64,000 bases of DNA, from assembly GCA_013399875.1 (NCBI GenBank), contig VXAZ01008136.1, forward strand, positions 186,001 to 250,000, given 5' to 3'. Shown here one piece after another: positions 1 to 13,159 of the stretch. This DNA comes from Gymnorhina tibicen (lineage: Eukaryota > Chordata > Aves > Passeriformes > Artamidae). Under the pieces are notes generated by a model. It worked only from the letters and a program-made list of their open reading frames with translations, made no database searches and was not told the origin of the DNA. The position numbers and the translations under genes were made by a program. Position 1 is the stretch's first letter. Each line of letters begins with the position of its first letter.

Positions 1-3000
1 AACGGAAACTATGCAAGATTTGTAACTTATTGCCCTCCTTTTCTTCATTCTTAAAAATCCAGTGCCAGAAAACACAAGGAGCTCTACTCTGTCCAGAGAG
101 AAATTTATTCTGAAACTCCTGTCTTATACAGATTTTGTGCCTCCACAATATTTCCACCTTCCCTTATTTATAACGTATTTCCATTAAGTCACATGTTTTG
201 AGGTCTAATTCACATGTGTTTCTAAGGAGCATTCAGCCATGGAGTGACTGTTTTGTGTAATGACAAGTAACAGCACAGAGTGGAGCAGTGGTTGCCAGCA
301 GGAAATGCAAGTTGACAGGCTTGTACAAATGGCAGCACTTAAAAGAGATGGGCAGTTAACTTTGCATTTGCATTCCCTGTGCCAAGAAGGGGGAGGCAAA
401 GTGTTTCCTGAGAAAGGGTATGAAATGCAACTTCTTTCCTTTTGCTAGACAGGTGTAGTGCCATCAGGGTCAATTCTGTCAGCACTGGCCAGACAGGAAG
501 AATCTCTCTTGGCATGTCTTGTGCACCTCCTGTAGTCATGGTTAGCTGTGGTAATAGTCATGGGCAACATCTGGCTTGCCACTGTAGAAGTGCAAGAAAA
601 GGTAAAGGACCATACTGAGGTCTCAAGCCAGTACCTGAAGGCAGACATCATCTCTCCCATCAATTTCATATATCCTAACCAAGCAAGTAAGGGGCAAGGA
701 CACGAGTTCTGGAGAACACAGAGCTTTTACAGATGCACAATGAAAATATGGCGTACAAGTGAAAAATGGAAGGGCAAAGGACAGCATGGATTTCTGGCAT
801 GTAAAATTTTTCTTTCAACTGTAAGTGGATCTATATGCTTTGAGAGGCTTGTGTGGGGTTTGGAACCAAATAGATAAATATAAAGCAAATGAGCATTTGC
901 AGAACTGAAAGGTATGTCAAAAGAAATTGCTTTCAGAGAAATATGTAGATCAGAAGCCCATCAGCAGCCTTCCTGCATTAGAGATCCAGAGGCCACTTAG
1001 CAGCTGCCAACAAAATGGTGGGAACTTGCCAAAGAGAGCCACATGCTGTTGCTGGAAAAAATCTTTCACAACTGTGCTTGGCATATATGTCTGGGACTGC
1101 CAGGGAGCAGGAGAGACCGGCTAAACTGCACACTTTCCATTGACCACAATTAGTATGAATATACTTAAAATCAGGAATGTAAGTGCAAGCTACCAGCAGC
1201 CCTGCACTTCATCTGTATGCACCTCTGTCTGCAGCTTAAGCGCTGTCCAGGTAATATCCAAGGAAATGAACTGATAGATGGACAGCAAATGAGAACTCGG
1301 GCCAACAAGCTAGGTGACACAACTGTGCCAGACCCCCATACTCCCTCTTTTGAGAAACATAGTCTGTGTTTCAGCTGGGAACTGGCACATAGTAATAAGA
1401 ACATGCAATTGTTGCTGTGTGAGAGCAGAACATTTTTGCTGCCGGTACTAAAAGAAGATGCTGACTGATAACTCAGAGCCTTTGGTCATCTCCAGTTTCA
1501 GAGATGGGCACATGTCAGCCACCATCCAGCCTCATTCTTAGGGAAGGGGCAGCCAAGGTACAGATGTCAACAGTGTTAAGTATGGACGATTCATGAATCA
1601 TACTATAGTTTGAAATTACCCATTTTTAAATGTCTGAAATACCAAGAATGTTTTACATCCCTCATGTTTATTCTTTTGGTACTATATGAAAGAACTGTCT
1701 CCACAATTGACATGGGTGATATTCCTGTAGCAGCTGCTCTATTCAAATTCCATAACATTGGTGGAAATAAACATATCCAAAATACTTTTCAAATAAGCAA
1801 CACAGCAGCTTCAGTTATAATGAAGACTTGTAGCATATTCCCATAATACACAGATTTATTGAGAATCACATGATACAGATATTGCTGTAGACTTAAGAAC
1901 TTTGAAATACACATTGTGAATGTGAATCATAGTGAATCATAGGTCATTTACACAGAACAAGAGATTGTAGATTAGATCATTAGGGGGAAAAAAACAGGAC
2001 AAAGACCACATACATGAGGTGTATATACAGTATTTTCAAATTAATGTAATAGGAAAAATATTTCTGTCTCTGTCCCACAAGCAAAGAAAACTGAAAATGT
2101 AACAGGATATTCCATTTCTTACACTTGTCATGATAATTTGCACACTGACAGAGTAGAATATGGTAATTTTTCTGCATAGACGGAACAACTTCCACTACTT
2201 CTAACAGGAAACAATCATTTCAGGTTACCATCCTACGAACATCAATCTCCAAAACCTTTCTCCAAAACAATTATTCATGCATGACATTCAATCAGTAGTA
2301 TCCATTTTTTCTTGCAGAATGTTCCAGACATGACTTTCAGATCCCAGTTCTTCCTGTTTGAAAAAGCTGAAGTCTCTTTTACCTTTTGAAAGGAAATTGC
2401 TTCAGCATAGATTACTAGGTTCTGGAAATCATCTCAAAAGAGACTTGAATGTACTTTACTGGTTCTTTTGACTGTAGTCACAAGGAGTGCCAAGTCCTCA
2501 CTAAGAAATTGCTAAAGAACGCACTCAAAGAGAGCTGTAAGCAACCGTTCCAGGAATCATACAGATCCAAGTACATTATAATACTTCCAAATAACAGAAT
2601 TATTGTCATTCAGCTTTACTCATGTTCTCACTTAAAGACCAGCATAACAATCAAGATTCAGGGGGTTCCTGGCCTTAAGACTGGATATCTTTAAAAACTA
2701 GTTTCATTTCATCTGATTTCTATTACCAGTTATTTTAAATGATTGCCATGAAATGAGGTGTCACATGGATACCAGAGGATGCTTTAGCACAATTACATAC
2801 CTAATAATCCACATGTTTTACTAAGCTTGCTGAAAGTTGGAAAGTAGATACGAAAATGAGCCCATATTTTTCCTTTCAAAGTTTCCAGGGCCTTTCTTCT
2901 TCTAAGTGAGCAGATATTACCACTAAAATATTTCTGCTGTAATATTTGATGAAAAGGAGGACAGATATAAAAAAAAGATATGGAATTTGGTTAAAACCAC

Positions 3001-5825
3001 AAATGGTAAAGGCCAGTCACAGTTCCACAGTCAATGACTTCTAGTTACCAGCATGCTGAAGGAAACACTCACTGACGACCTTGCTCTGAATTAAAATAAC
3101 CAGATCTGTGAATTGCAATTTGCATTCTGTTAAGCAAGCTGCTCTCGTCTGGAGCTTTCTAGGCTGGCTTAATTGCCTGGCTGAGGAATTCAGTGTGATG
3201 TTTCCCAGACCCTTGTTAAGGGACTTTCTACCCCGTAAGCACTTCTATGGCTGAATTGCAAAAATTGATCTGAGACCCTTCTCAGCCAAGCACTTACATA
3301 CCTGCTCTGCTGTTACCAATACTAGTAGGACTTAACTTTTTGTCTATACTGCACCTTTGGTCTAAGATAGAAAAAAGATTTGAATGTAGGAACTTACAGG
3401 GAAAAGAAAATTTTTACATCAATGATTACAGATTTTTAGGCCTTAAAAAGCAAAAAAAAAAGAGTGTTAATAACTGCATTCTTCATCTTCGAAGCACCTC
3501 ATAGTGTCAACTATGCTGAAAAAGCAGGTATAGCAGAAAAATAAATAATATCATTGGTGTTTAACACTTAACATAGAAGAGGGAGCTGAAAGCAATTTCA
3601 GTCACTAGGTTACTTACATACCACACCACGACTAGAAATCAGAAGTTTCCAAGACCTTACATGGCAGTTATTGTTTAGTCTCCTCTGTTTTGCTTCTCTG
3701 CAGCACAGCTAATTGGAACAGTAGGAAATCGTAACAGATGTAAGCTGTGATACATTTTCTTTCTAGACCAAGCAATGAATCCTACTTGTCACAACCTGAA
3801 AGAGAAGAAACAGTGGTGGGTTAAGCACCAACTTATTAGGTGATGATTAGGAGCAATTTCCAATATAACCTCTTAAGGTTCATGGATACTTGATAAAACA
3901 ACATTAATCCAGACGATGAACTTATTAAACAGAAGTAATAGGAATAAAAGGGATGGAAGTGAGATGCAAAACAAGATAGACTTAGGTACGGTAAGAGATG
4001 TACCTACCTGATGAAAACAAACCAACGACATTATTTACAAATTGCAAGATTAATATTATAAAAGTATGCTAAACCCTTCAGAGGAACTCTACAATTAAAT
4101 CACCCACATGCAAAGGAAATTCAAAGAGAATTTTTGTCATTTACCAAGTGCATTATGCAAATTGCTAAGCACACCATAGGCATAATAAAATGACAACTGT
4201 TAAATGGATCTGCCTGCAGGCTACTGCAAACGGGTGAGTCCCACCCTTTTCTGCAGGTCCTATTGCAGTTCTGGCCCATACTTTGTCTCAGCCCTAGCAA
4301 TTACTCAATTTCAGTGCACATCAGATTGTATCACTAATCTAATTTAAATCACTTCTTAATTTTCAGTTAAATTTCAGCTGGGTGAGCAGCTTTTCCCACG
4401 GCCTCCTGAATGCTGGAACCAGTGTAAAGGAAGAGGCAGGAGCACATGGCAAGGGCAAAGCTGGGCACGGATTTTGGTGGCAGCATGGCCTTGCACCAGC
4501 CCAAGCTCTTTATGAAACTCTGTGAGCATGTGAAAGCAAAGTGGCAACCATAAAAGGCCAGACAGATGTGAAGTCAGGAAGATCAATTAAAAATCAGTTT
4601 GAATTGTTCTTAATGACTTCTGGGTAAACATATATTTTATGCCACTGAAATAGTGATGAGTGTTTACCTATTACTATGTTACAGTAATTCTGAAGCTGAG
4701 TAAAGTGTTCAAACATTTGGTTGCTTTACACAAAAGCAGGGTCCTTGGTGTCCTGCTGATGTCCTTATATGGCCACCTCCCCACTCTACCTGCCCTGCTT
4801 TTCATTTCTCCACACAACCTTGCAAAATCGTTAATAAAATACTACATATTTACAATGAAGCAGGAATAAGTTCCTAATGAGACATTCACAACAAAAAGCA
4901 GCCATCTTCTGCTGAAAACAGCTCTCATGTTGGAGACAAAGCTATTGCAATTTGGAACAGCTGGTTTTAAGAAGATTGGATTTTCATAAGTTATTTAATA
5001 CATGTTAGTTACCTGAACCACTAGAAGACAACATAATTTTATGTATGTCAACAGTAAAGAAATAACATAAAAAGGCATAAGCACTATTTCAAAGGGAAGG
5101 TTTTGGTGAACAACTGGATTAAAAGCCCAGAAAATTAAGATTGACTTCATGTACAACTCTGAACAAAAAAGGAAGTAAATCCAAAAGAGAACCAGACATG
5201 AAGATAAAAAAATAGGATCAGTGGAAGACCTGCCAACGACAAACAATATGAGTCACTAGCAACAAATCATCCACTGCAGCTTGCATCACTGCGATCCAGC
5301 TAGATGACATTGCAAGCCTTGTACTAACCAATGATTCTCCACCCCACACAAGCAGGACAAACCATCTCCCAACACTATCTATCTTCTCCACAAATACCAT
5401 ATTTGAAAACATAGGTCCCTTATGTAAGACTAATTCCACTGGATTCATTTACTGAGCAATAAAAAAAAATTGAATGTAAAGTCCCATAATATAAATAATT
5501 TAAAGATAAGTCCATTGGTACTTTAATATGGATACTCAGGAAACACCTGTCATTGTGGGCCAGCTCAACACACACATTATCAAAGATGGATGTCTAAACT
5601 GAAAGTTCTTTTCTGTCCCTCTGACGTCCAGAAGCCACTACTAGTCCTGCTCACAGGGCCTATCACATCTTTGCCTTTTGTTAATGCTGCATTTCAATCA
5701 CAGTTTTTATATGTCTTTAAAACGTTAAGATCATAGAAACAAATGATACACAGGAAGTTATGACAAGATCTATTTTAACTCCTAGCTATGAAAAAGAAGT
5801 GTATCAGTGTATATATACACATATG
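1..5825. other. Gene-free DNA, 3' side of GSC
   Basis: AT-rich unique-looking sequence. The longest open frame is 109 codons (548-877, plus strand), with no recognisable domain and no coding-like composition. No RNA gene, young repeat or CpG island was seen. Confidence 0.7.
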
Positions 5826-6165
5826 TGCCAATGTGTATAAGTATCTAAAGGGAAGGTGCCAAGAGCATGGATCCAGGCCTTGCTCAGTGGTGCCAAGCAG
5901 TAGAAAAGAGGCAACAGGCAGAAACTGATACACAGGAAGTTCCACCTGAACATGGAGAAGAACATCTTCACTGTGCAGATAACCACACACTGGAATGGAT
6001 TGCCCAGAGAGTTTGTGGACTCTCCCTCACTGGAGATATTCCAGAACTGTCTGGACATAATCCAGTGCCATGAACTCTGGGATGACCCTGCTTGAGCAGG
6101 AAGGTTGGACCAGATGACCCACTGTGGTGCCTTTCAACCTGACCCATTCTGTGATTCTCTGGGTA
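5826..6165 (+). mobile_element. CR1 LINE, 3' end, younger copy
   Basis: Recognised from the CR1 3' terminal region in sense orientation: the AAGGTGCCAAGAGCATGGATCC segment, the 'aagttccacctgaacatg' block, 'ctccctcactggagatattcc', 'gaaggttggaccagatgac', and the terminal ATTCTGTGATTCT motif. It is truncated at the 5' end, as nearly all CR1 copies are, and keeps only the end of ORF2 and the 3' UTR. It abuts an older antisense CR1. Confidence 0.9.
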
Positions 6166-6169
6166 AACT

Positions 6170-6860
6170 CAGACTGTCTCTGACACTCATGTGTTCTTGA
6201 AAGTTCTAATGATGGAGATTCTACAACCAACAAAACCTCACCTGTCCAACTGTTAGAGTATACTACAAAAAGACTTCTATAGAATTTAATATGGATATCT
6301 TTTATTCATGTTGGCTGATTGTCTCTGGCCTTATCTCGGCCAACAATGGTAACGGGTTACTGTTGGCCTTCTTGTCAAAAAGAAATTTATAAACTATGAC
6401 ATCTTCCAGAATGGTTCACTTTCTTAGACTAGCATAGAGTAAGATTCTAGATTAGATCTTTCAATTTTTTTAATTTCACCTCTGGGCAACTCAAAATTTT
6501 TCTAGTCCTTTTCAAAGAATAATGTTCCACATTGGAGAGTAATCCAGATGAGGTCTCATGAATGCCAAATTAGAAAATAACTATTTCCTATTCCTACATA
6601 CACATTTCTGCTAAATTTATTCCAGAGAAGGTTTTGGTAGTTTTGCAAAGACATTACACACTTGATTTAAAAATCAGCTGTGAACCAATAATCCCAAGGT
6701 TCCTCTCAAGGTCCCTCCTGTGACCTTTCCTGTTAGATTTCCCATTATAACTCTCTGTTGGATTTTCACGGTCCTAAATGCAATACTTCACTCTGTTCTC
6801 ACTCAGTTTCAGCATATCCCTTTCGAATTGTTTCTTTATATGATGAGAATTATTTGTTGT
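6170..6860 (-). mobile_element. Ancient CR1 LINE relic, antisense
   Basis: Diverged antisense CR1 recognised from landmarks in the expected order: TTCTAATGATGGAGATTCTA, a CCAGATGAGGTCTCATGAATGCC block, a 'gaaccaataatcccaaggtt' block, and a 'cctaaatgcaatacttcactctgt' block. Many substitutions and small indels show that it is far older than the adjacent sense copy. No intact frame remains. Confidence 0.7.
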
Positions 6861-9800
6861 TAGAATATTGCTTTCTCATAGTTTCTTGATTCTGCATCAA
6901 TTTTATTACAGTGAAATCCAAACCCATAAACTCTGATTTTTCTCTCCATTCTTGAGAGAGACTTCATTAATAGATGGCACTAAGGAATCAACGCTTGTCA
7001 AGCAAGAAACATTCAAAAACCTAATTCAAACAAAGGTTTATGGACTCCATCACTTTGTAAAACTCATTTCAAGGAAAGCAACACACTACAGACACAACAA
7101 AGAGTGCAGGACACTCATTTTTACTCAGTTTAAAGGACAGAAATATAGAATCCACATAGCAAAGATCTGATAATTTGGTGGATTATTATTATTATTGTGT
7201 ATTAGCTACACCTCCTCATCACCCACAAAGGTACCTGCCAGCTGAAGACAAATGAATATGTCTGAGTGCTAATGGGAGAGAGCTGAAACAGACACAATAA
7301 AATATCATTAACTCCTCAAAATACATAATTTAGTTTGCAGCACAAGCCAAGAAAAATGTCCCACCAGACTCCAATGAAGCTGTTAGGCACTCCGTCCATG
7401 GCTGTCACAGGAAGATACGTATCTAATGGATTGCAATTTTTTATGCAGTTGAATGTAGCAGTGTGCAGAAGTCATGATGCCAGCACTCTTTCTTCACCTG
7501 TAATACCAAAGTAAAAAATCTAGTTGTAGTCAGGTGTTGAAACAGCCAACAAGCCTGTCAGAAGAGACTTTCCTTCATCCTTCAAATGTGAGAGAGCCAA
7601 AGATACCCAGAAGAAAACATTCCTTGATGTGCTGGTCCAAACCTCCAAGCCTTTCATTTATGAGCAAGCTTTTAGGAAAGTCAGCTCTAGACTGTACTCA
7701 GAATCTCTTAAGTGAGATTGTATCTCACTTAGAGCACAACCTGAGTGAAAGACCAGGAGCTGTAAATGACACGTCAATGAAAATTTGGTTTTATTTCTTT
7801 CTATAAAGGTACACAGGATTCAGTACGTATAGTTCAGTGTAAAATACTGCTCAGACACCTGAGAAAGACTGGTAGTCTAGGTAGTCCTCTAGTGAGTGGA
7901 CTTCTTCAGTCTGATGACATCTGATGACAAATATCAACGAACAGCCATTACTTCCAAGATCACAAACCCCTTGTCTTTCTAGCCCTCTATAAGAAATCAT
8001 AGGTTTATTTAGAAGCTCCAGCTGCACAAAATGCTGCAGGACATGCTATGAGCAGCACAATCTACCATAAAAACATCTGACTCATCCTCCCTTCTCTTCA
8101 CTGGCCACTTTAGCTTGCTGCAGCAAAGTTCAAAGTCTTCATCTTTTACCTTGAAAATACTCAACTTTCTGACAACATGCAATAAATTTTTTTTCAGTTT
8201 TATATGCACTTTTAATATGCATTGAAACAAAAATTTAGATTCTTATATATTAATTTTTTATACTTACATGTTTATAAACTCAAAGGAAAATGGGCTTTGA
8301 CTCACCATACACAATTCAACTACATTGCACACAAGAAGTAATAAAGATGTTATTTTGCACAAGGAGCGGGACAAAGTAGAGAATTTTTATAGGAAAGTAC
8401 AGCAAGGACACATCCTAGATAGGCTGAACATTTGACTCAAAGGATCCTGCAGAGCAGACAGGTGACAAGGAGAAGGACAGAGAGACACAGGTCTGAAAAT
8501 ATAAGACAAGGGCAAAGAGTATAGCAATAAGCTTGGGCCTGGAAAACCTATGAAAGGAACTAGAGAATGTTTGGATTGCTTTATCTTCAAAAGGAGATGA
8601 ACAAACAATAAAGTATCAGATACCCAAGATACTTGTGCCATGTTTTGTAACACAAGAAAAAGTATTTAAATAACATAAACAAATATTTTTAAAATTATTT
8701 AAAACAGTATTAATAAAACTATTTTTAATGGGACATTGAAATGCAGTAAAAAGAAATGTCTGTGTGTAGAATGAGTGATTTGGGAACTTTTTCCTACAAG
8801 AAGATAATGAGACTGAGAAGTTAGATGGAAAAGCAACTACATATTTATGTAGATAGCAACAGTCCCATAACACAACAATAAAAGCTGTGTGAAGAGCATA
8901 TCAGACAATGAGTACCAGGCCTTAATCTCTTAAGTACTAACACATAAAATAAAGTCTACTCGTGGGGAAGACAGTGCCATGTCTGCCCACTGCAGGGTGT
9001 TCCTCTTGTTCTCTGAACCATCTGCAACTCGGTGCTCTCAGATCCATCTCCCCGGACTTAAAATCTTTGAAAGCCTGGCAACTCCTAATATCATGAACAG
9101 ACAGATTCATAAAAATGTAACACCAAATTACAATCAAATTTAATTGAGTTTTACAAATGAGGAAAGTCTCAAGAAGATTTACTTGTGAAGAGTAGCTGCA
9201 CTTCCTTCTGACCATACTCAGAGAGATCCTCCTACGTACTTCTTTCCAATATTGCAACTCTTGAAAGGCTCCCTTCCATTCATCTCCAAGTGATTTTCTG
9301 ATATTGTAGACAGTTACCCAAACAATGGGATACATTTATACTAGAAAAAGACCTTAACTGAGAATCAAAATATTAAGTTCCCCAGTTCATTATGGGTTCT
9401 ATCTATGTAATTGAAAGGCTACTTGCCCCAAAAGACTTTGCAAAAAACCATGCAGCTCTTGATCAATTTTGAGGATAGTTTTGATGGAAAAAAAGCTATT
9501 GGAAGAGGGAAGGGTAAATTTACTGTTATTAAACCTCAATAAATTAATAAAATATATTCTTTTTATTAAAAAATAATTATAAGGTTTATTCTACCAAAAA
9601 AAAGTGATATTGGATATTGCATGTATGGTTTACAATTCATTCTTATCCATATGAAGTTCATTTCCAAATTCACTTTGATACTACGTCTGAACTAAAAAGA
9701 GCAGAGGTTAAATAGGAATGAAACAGGAAATGGAACAACAAATAAAAGCTCTGAAACAAAGCCCTATGTTTTCTGTAATCTGGTCACTAATGGCTTTATG

Positions 9801-9997
9801 CAGCAGGAAAACTACATATGGCAGAGGGGGTATGGAAGGCAGCAGACTGTTGTGTATCCAAATTCTGCCAGCCTTCTCAGCAGAAAGCTGGCTGGTGTCC
9901 AAAGGTCTAACTATGAAATACAAAAATGCAGTTCTAAAAAACCAACCCTTTCAAGCTCCCTGATCCACATTGCTGAGTTTTTCTTTTGGACATCTTT

Positions 9998-10022
9998 TTT
10001 CTTTTTCTTTTTTTTTCTTTTC
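9998..10022. repeat. Polypyrimidine CT tract
   Basis: Continuous T/C sequence followed directly by CAG, so it resembles a strong 3' splice acceptor. No matching exon can be supported downstream. Confidence 0.6.
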
Positions 10023-13000
10023 AGAAACAGCTGCAGAAACATTCTTTTTCAATAATTCAGAAGTTTACCCCAAAACTGGATTAGAAATGACATATCTGCT
10101 TAATCTTGGACCAGAAAGCTTAGAGCAGATTCTTTATAGACATTTCTGGCTACAACTCATGCCCCCACAAACACACAATGCTCATGCATGGTCTCTTGGC
10201 TGCCTTTACGTGTAACCATCTGTTAGGCAGAGTCACCCATTCACAAGCAGTTCCAGCCTGTTTCACAATCGTCTTGAACCCGAGCGAGTGCTGGCTGAGA
10301 TACACAATTGTGCTGTTGCCACTCACAGGAAATATCTTTGGCCTGACTGTAATGTCAATCGCAGTGATCTCACATATTTCTGTAGATTTTATCGCATCAC
10401 ATTTTAAGTAACAGAACTTAAAGCCAAAATGAGCAATGAGTGGATAATGCAAAATCTGCTTTGTAGGCACTTGTAGCTCTGGTGTTTTGTAGGAGAAGCT
10501 GCTCAGTAATTTAGGGAAATTAGGGAAAGAATTGGCCCCAAGTGTCGCTGACCAATGGGCAATGATACTCATCTAATCCCAACTTTAGCAACATTACATT
10601 TTAAGCTTAAATAATTTGACCTCACATGGCTATAAGTAACATGAGAACAAACCATGAGCTGTGTGATTGTTGACAAGAGACCTTAAAATACAAGTTGCAT
10701 GGACATCTTGTTAATGGAGGTGTAGGAAATACAAATCAAAACTGAAAGACCCAAGTGAGACCCTTAATTATATTTTAGTCAAACTTGACTGCAAATCTGT
10801 GAATGAGACTAGTTTTCCTATTGTTTCAAAGACAGGCAGATTTTGCACCAAATTTGATAACGATGCTAAAATCCTCCTCATAGTTAACATTTAAATCTTC
10901 ACAAAAGTTTCTCCTTTAAGTGGTTTCTTAAACAAGAGAAGACAGATGTTTGAGAAACATAAAACAGATCCTTCCATAGAATAAAAAGTTAAAAATTTTT
11001 TATCATTTCTCTGGGACAGATCATTCTTCCCTATTTTTGGTAAGGCGAAACTTGCTGTGTAAGGTAATACTTTAATTAGACCAAGTGGTATAGCTGGAAA
11101 AAATGGATATGCTTTCAGTACAAGCATGCTAAGTACTTTCATGATCTGCCTGCAGCACATGCCAATACCTCTGATTTTGGAGGTTCACTGTTGCCAGGGC
11201 TTGCCCAAATTTGGAAGAGTATTTGGGCATATGTCTGAAAACTCAGAGCACATTATGCATGGAAGTCCTACTATCTTAAAAAGAAAAAAATTAAGCAGGT
11301 GTTCAAGGTAGCAATTACACTCAGATAACTGATTCTGACAGAGGCCAGAGACCCAAGATGCTCCATCAGTCTGTTTTCTTACAGCAGTCTCAACAGCCTG
11401 TAAATCCTACCAGTCTTCGCAGCAGACAATGGTAGAATCTTTCTGTGAGACATCTCATCCATGACTTTGTCCTACCCACTCCCTACAACAGCCTGCCTGC
11501 TCAACATTGCTTCTGTAATGTCTCTGCAAGACCAGGTAGGAACCACAGAAAACAAACTTGAGGTTCTCTGCCCACTTGTCTCCAAGCCTGACTTCAGTGC
11601 TCTCCTATCAGTGAAAAGCATGAGTGATCAGTGAATTTGGCCTCAATCCCAGCCTTCAGACCACTCTTAAAAGTAGGTGAATTTTAGCTACTACATTTTG
11701 CTGGATTAGGGCCAAGTCATTCAGTATTTTGCAGGAATATCCAGACCCTGAATCAATTTAGAAAATTTCCTTGAACTCAAAAACCAGACTTCTTAATGCA
11801 TCTTGAAATATGGACCATTCTTTAGGTTATTTGGTGACATGGAAGTCAATACTGTCATGTCTGATGTCAGAACAGTCTTAAGTCTTGCCAGTTAAACAGT
11901 AGACTCAGATGCCAAAACTCATATTATCTTTTTTCTTGAGCTCAAAGTCACATCTTTCAGTTGAGCATACTAATAAGCATCCACTCCAATTCATTAGAAA
12001 AATGTAAAGTTCCTAATTGCACACATCAGTTTGACGTTAATTTTTATTGGAGTTTTTCCTCATCTTTAATATAGTCGGTCTATTCATCTGAAAGAACTGC
12101 ATATTTTGGAGTTTGTCATCTGACTTCTTGTAAACTTCTCATTTGGCACTAAGTGCCATGACCATGTTGATTAGAGCAACCGTATGACATGGGGCTGGAA
12201 TTGCTGTCAACTCATTACAAAAATATATAAGGCCTCACTTTTAATTACTCACTTAGTAACAGATTAGTTCTTATTGCCTGCCAACAGCATGACCTCTCTC
12301 TCTTTCAAGGTCGACATAAATCAAAAGAAATCAGATGAGCTTGAACTTGTCGTTTATTCACTTCTAACCCTTTCATAAGAAAATCTGTTTAACAAAAAAA
12401 AAGCAAGTCTCCGTTCAATAAAGAGACCATTATTAGGGCTAAAGAGCCAAATTTCCTGTTGTGTTTTTTTTTCTGAATAGCCTCAAGTAATATTCCAGGA
12501 AAAGGGCCTTGGTACTGTTTTCTTTGTGGAATAAAAAGAAAATCAGCATTAGAAACCTGAGATTGCTTACAGGTTTCAAATACCAGTATGAATAAGGGTT
12601 TCCTGGTTCCATGTTTTAAGGATTAACTGTATTAGGCACTACAAAATGACATTTGTCATGTATACTTTAGCTGTCTTGATCTGACAAACCTCTGCAAGCC
12701 TTATAAATACAGGTTGTATGAGACTTTCCTGAGATTGCTGTTGAATAATGCAAAAATATACAAAATGCATCATTTCACTTTCAAGGAAAAGACTCAATAA
12801 ATAAAAATTCTTAAATACAATGAAATGGTACTGCTTTGATGATTAATTATGACTGAGGGATATGAAAGACTTGTTTGTGTCAGCGAAAATTGCTTCAAGG
12901 TTTTGTTGTCATTTTGATGATTTAGCACCTAGAGGTTCATTATTTATAAAATTATCTTTGTGGGCCTTCTGGCCATGAAGAATGTGCTTTTCTGGCCATA

Positions 13001-13131
13001 TACTACAGACTATTTTTACAAACGGCGCTGTATTTATGCAAGTGCCCAGTCAGTTCATATGGAGAGCAGGTGTCCAAAGGCCTGGACCTCATGAATTTTT
13101 TGTGCTGCCATAAATACTTTCAGTAGGCCTG

Positions 13132-13159
13132 GGGTTTTTTTATTTTTTTTTTCTTTTAG
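13132..13159. repeat. T-rich tract
   Basis: A T homopolymer interrupted by A and C. It follows a complex, non-repetitive stretch (12900-13130). Confidence 0.7.

Noticed and set aside
12144..12158. TGGCACT-A-AGTGCCA as an NFI dimer site
   Set aside because: The half-sites are two bases too far apart for the NFI consensus TTGGC-N5-GCCAA; kept only as a small palindrome.
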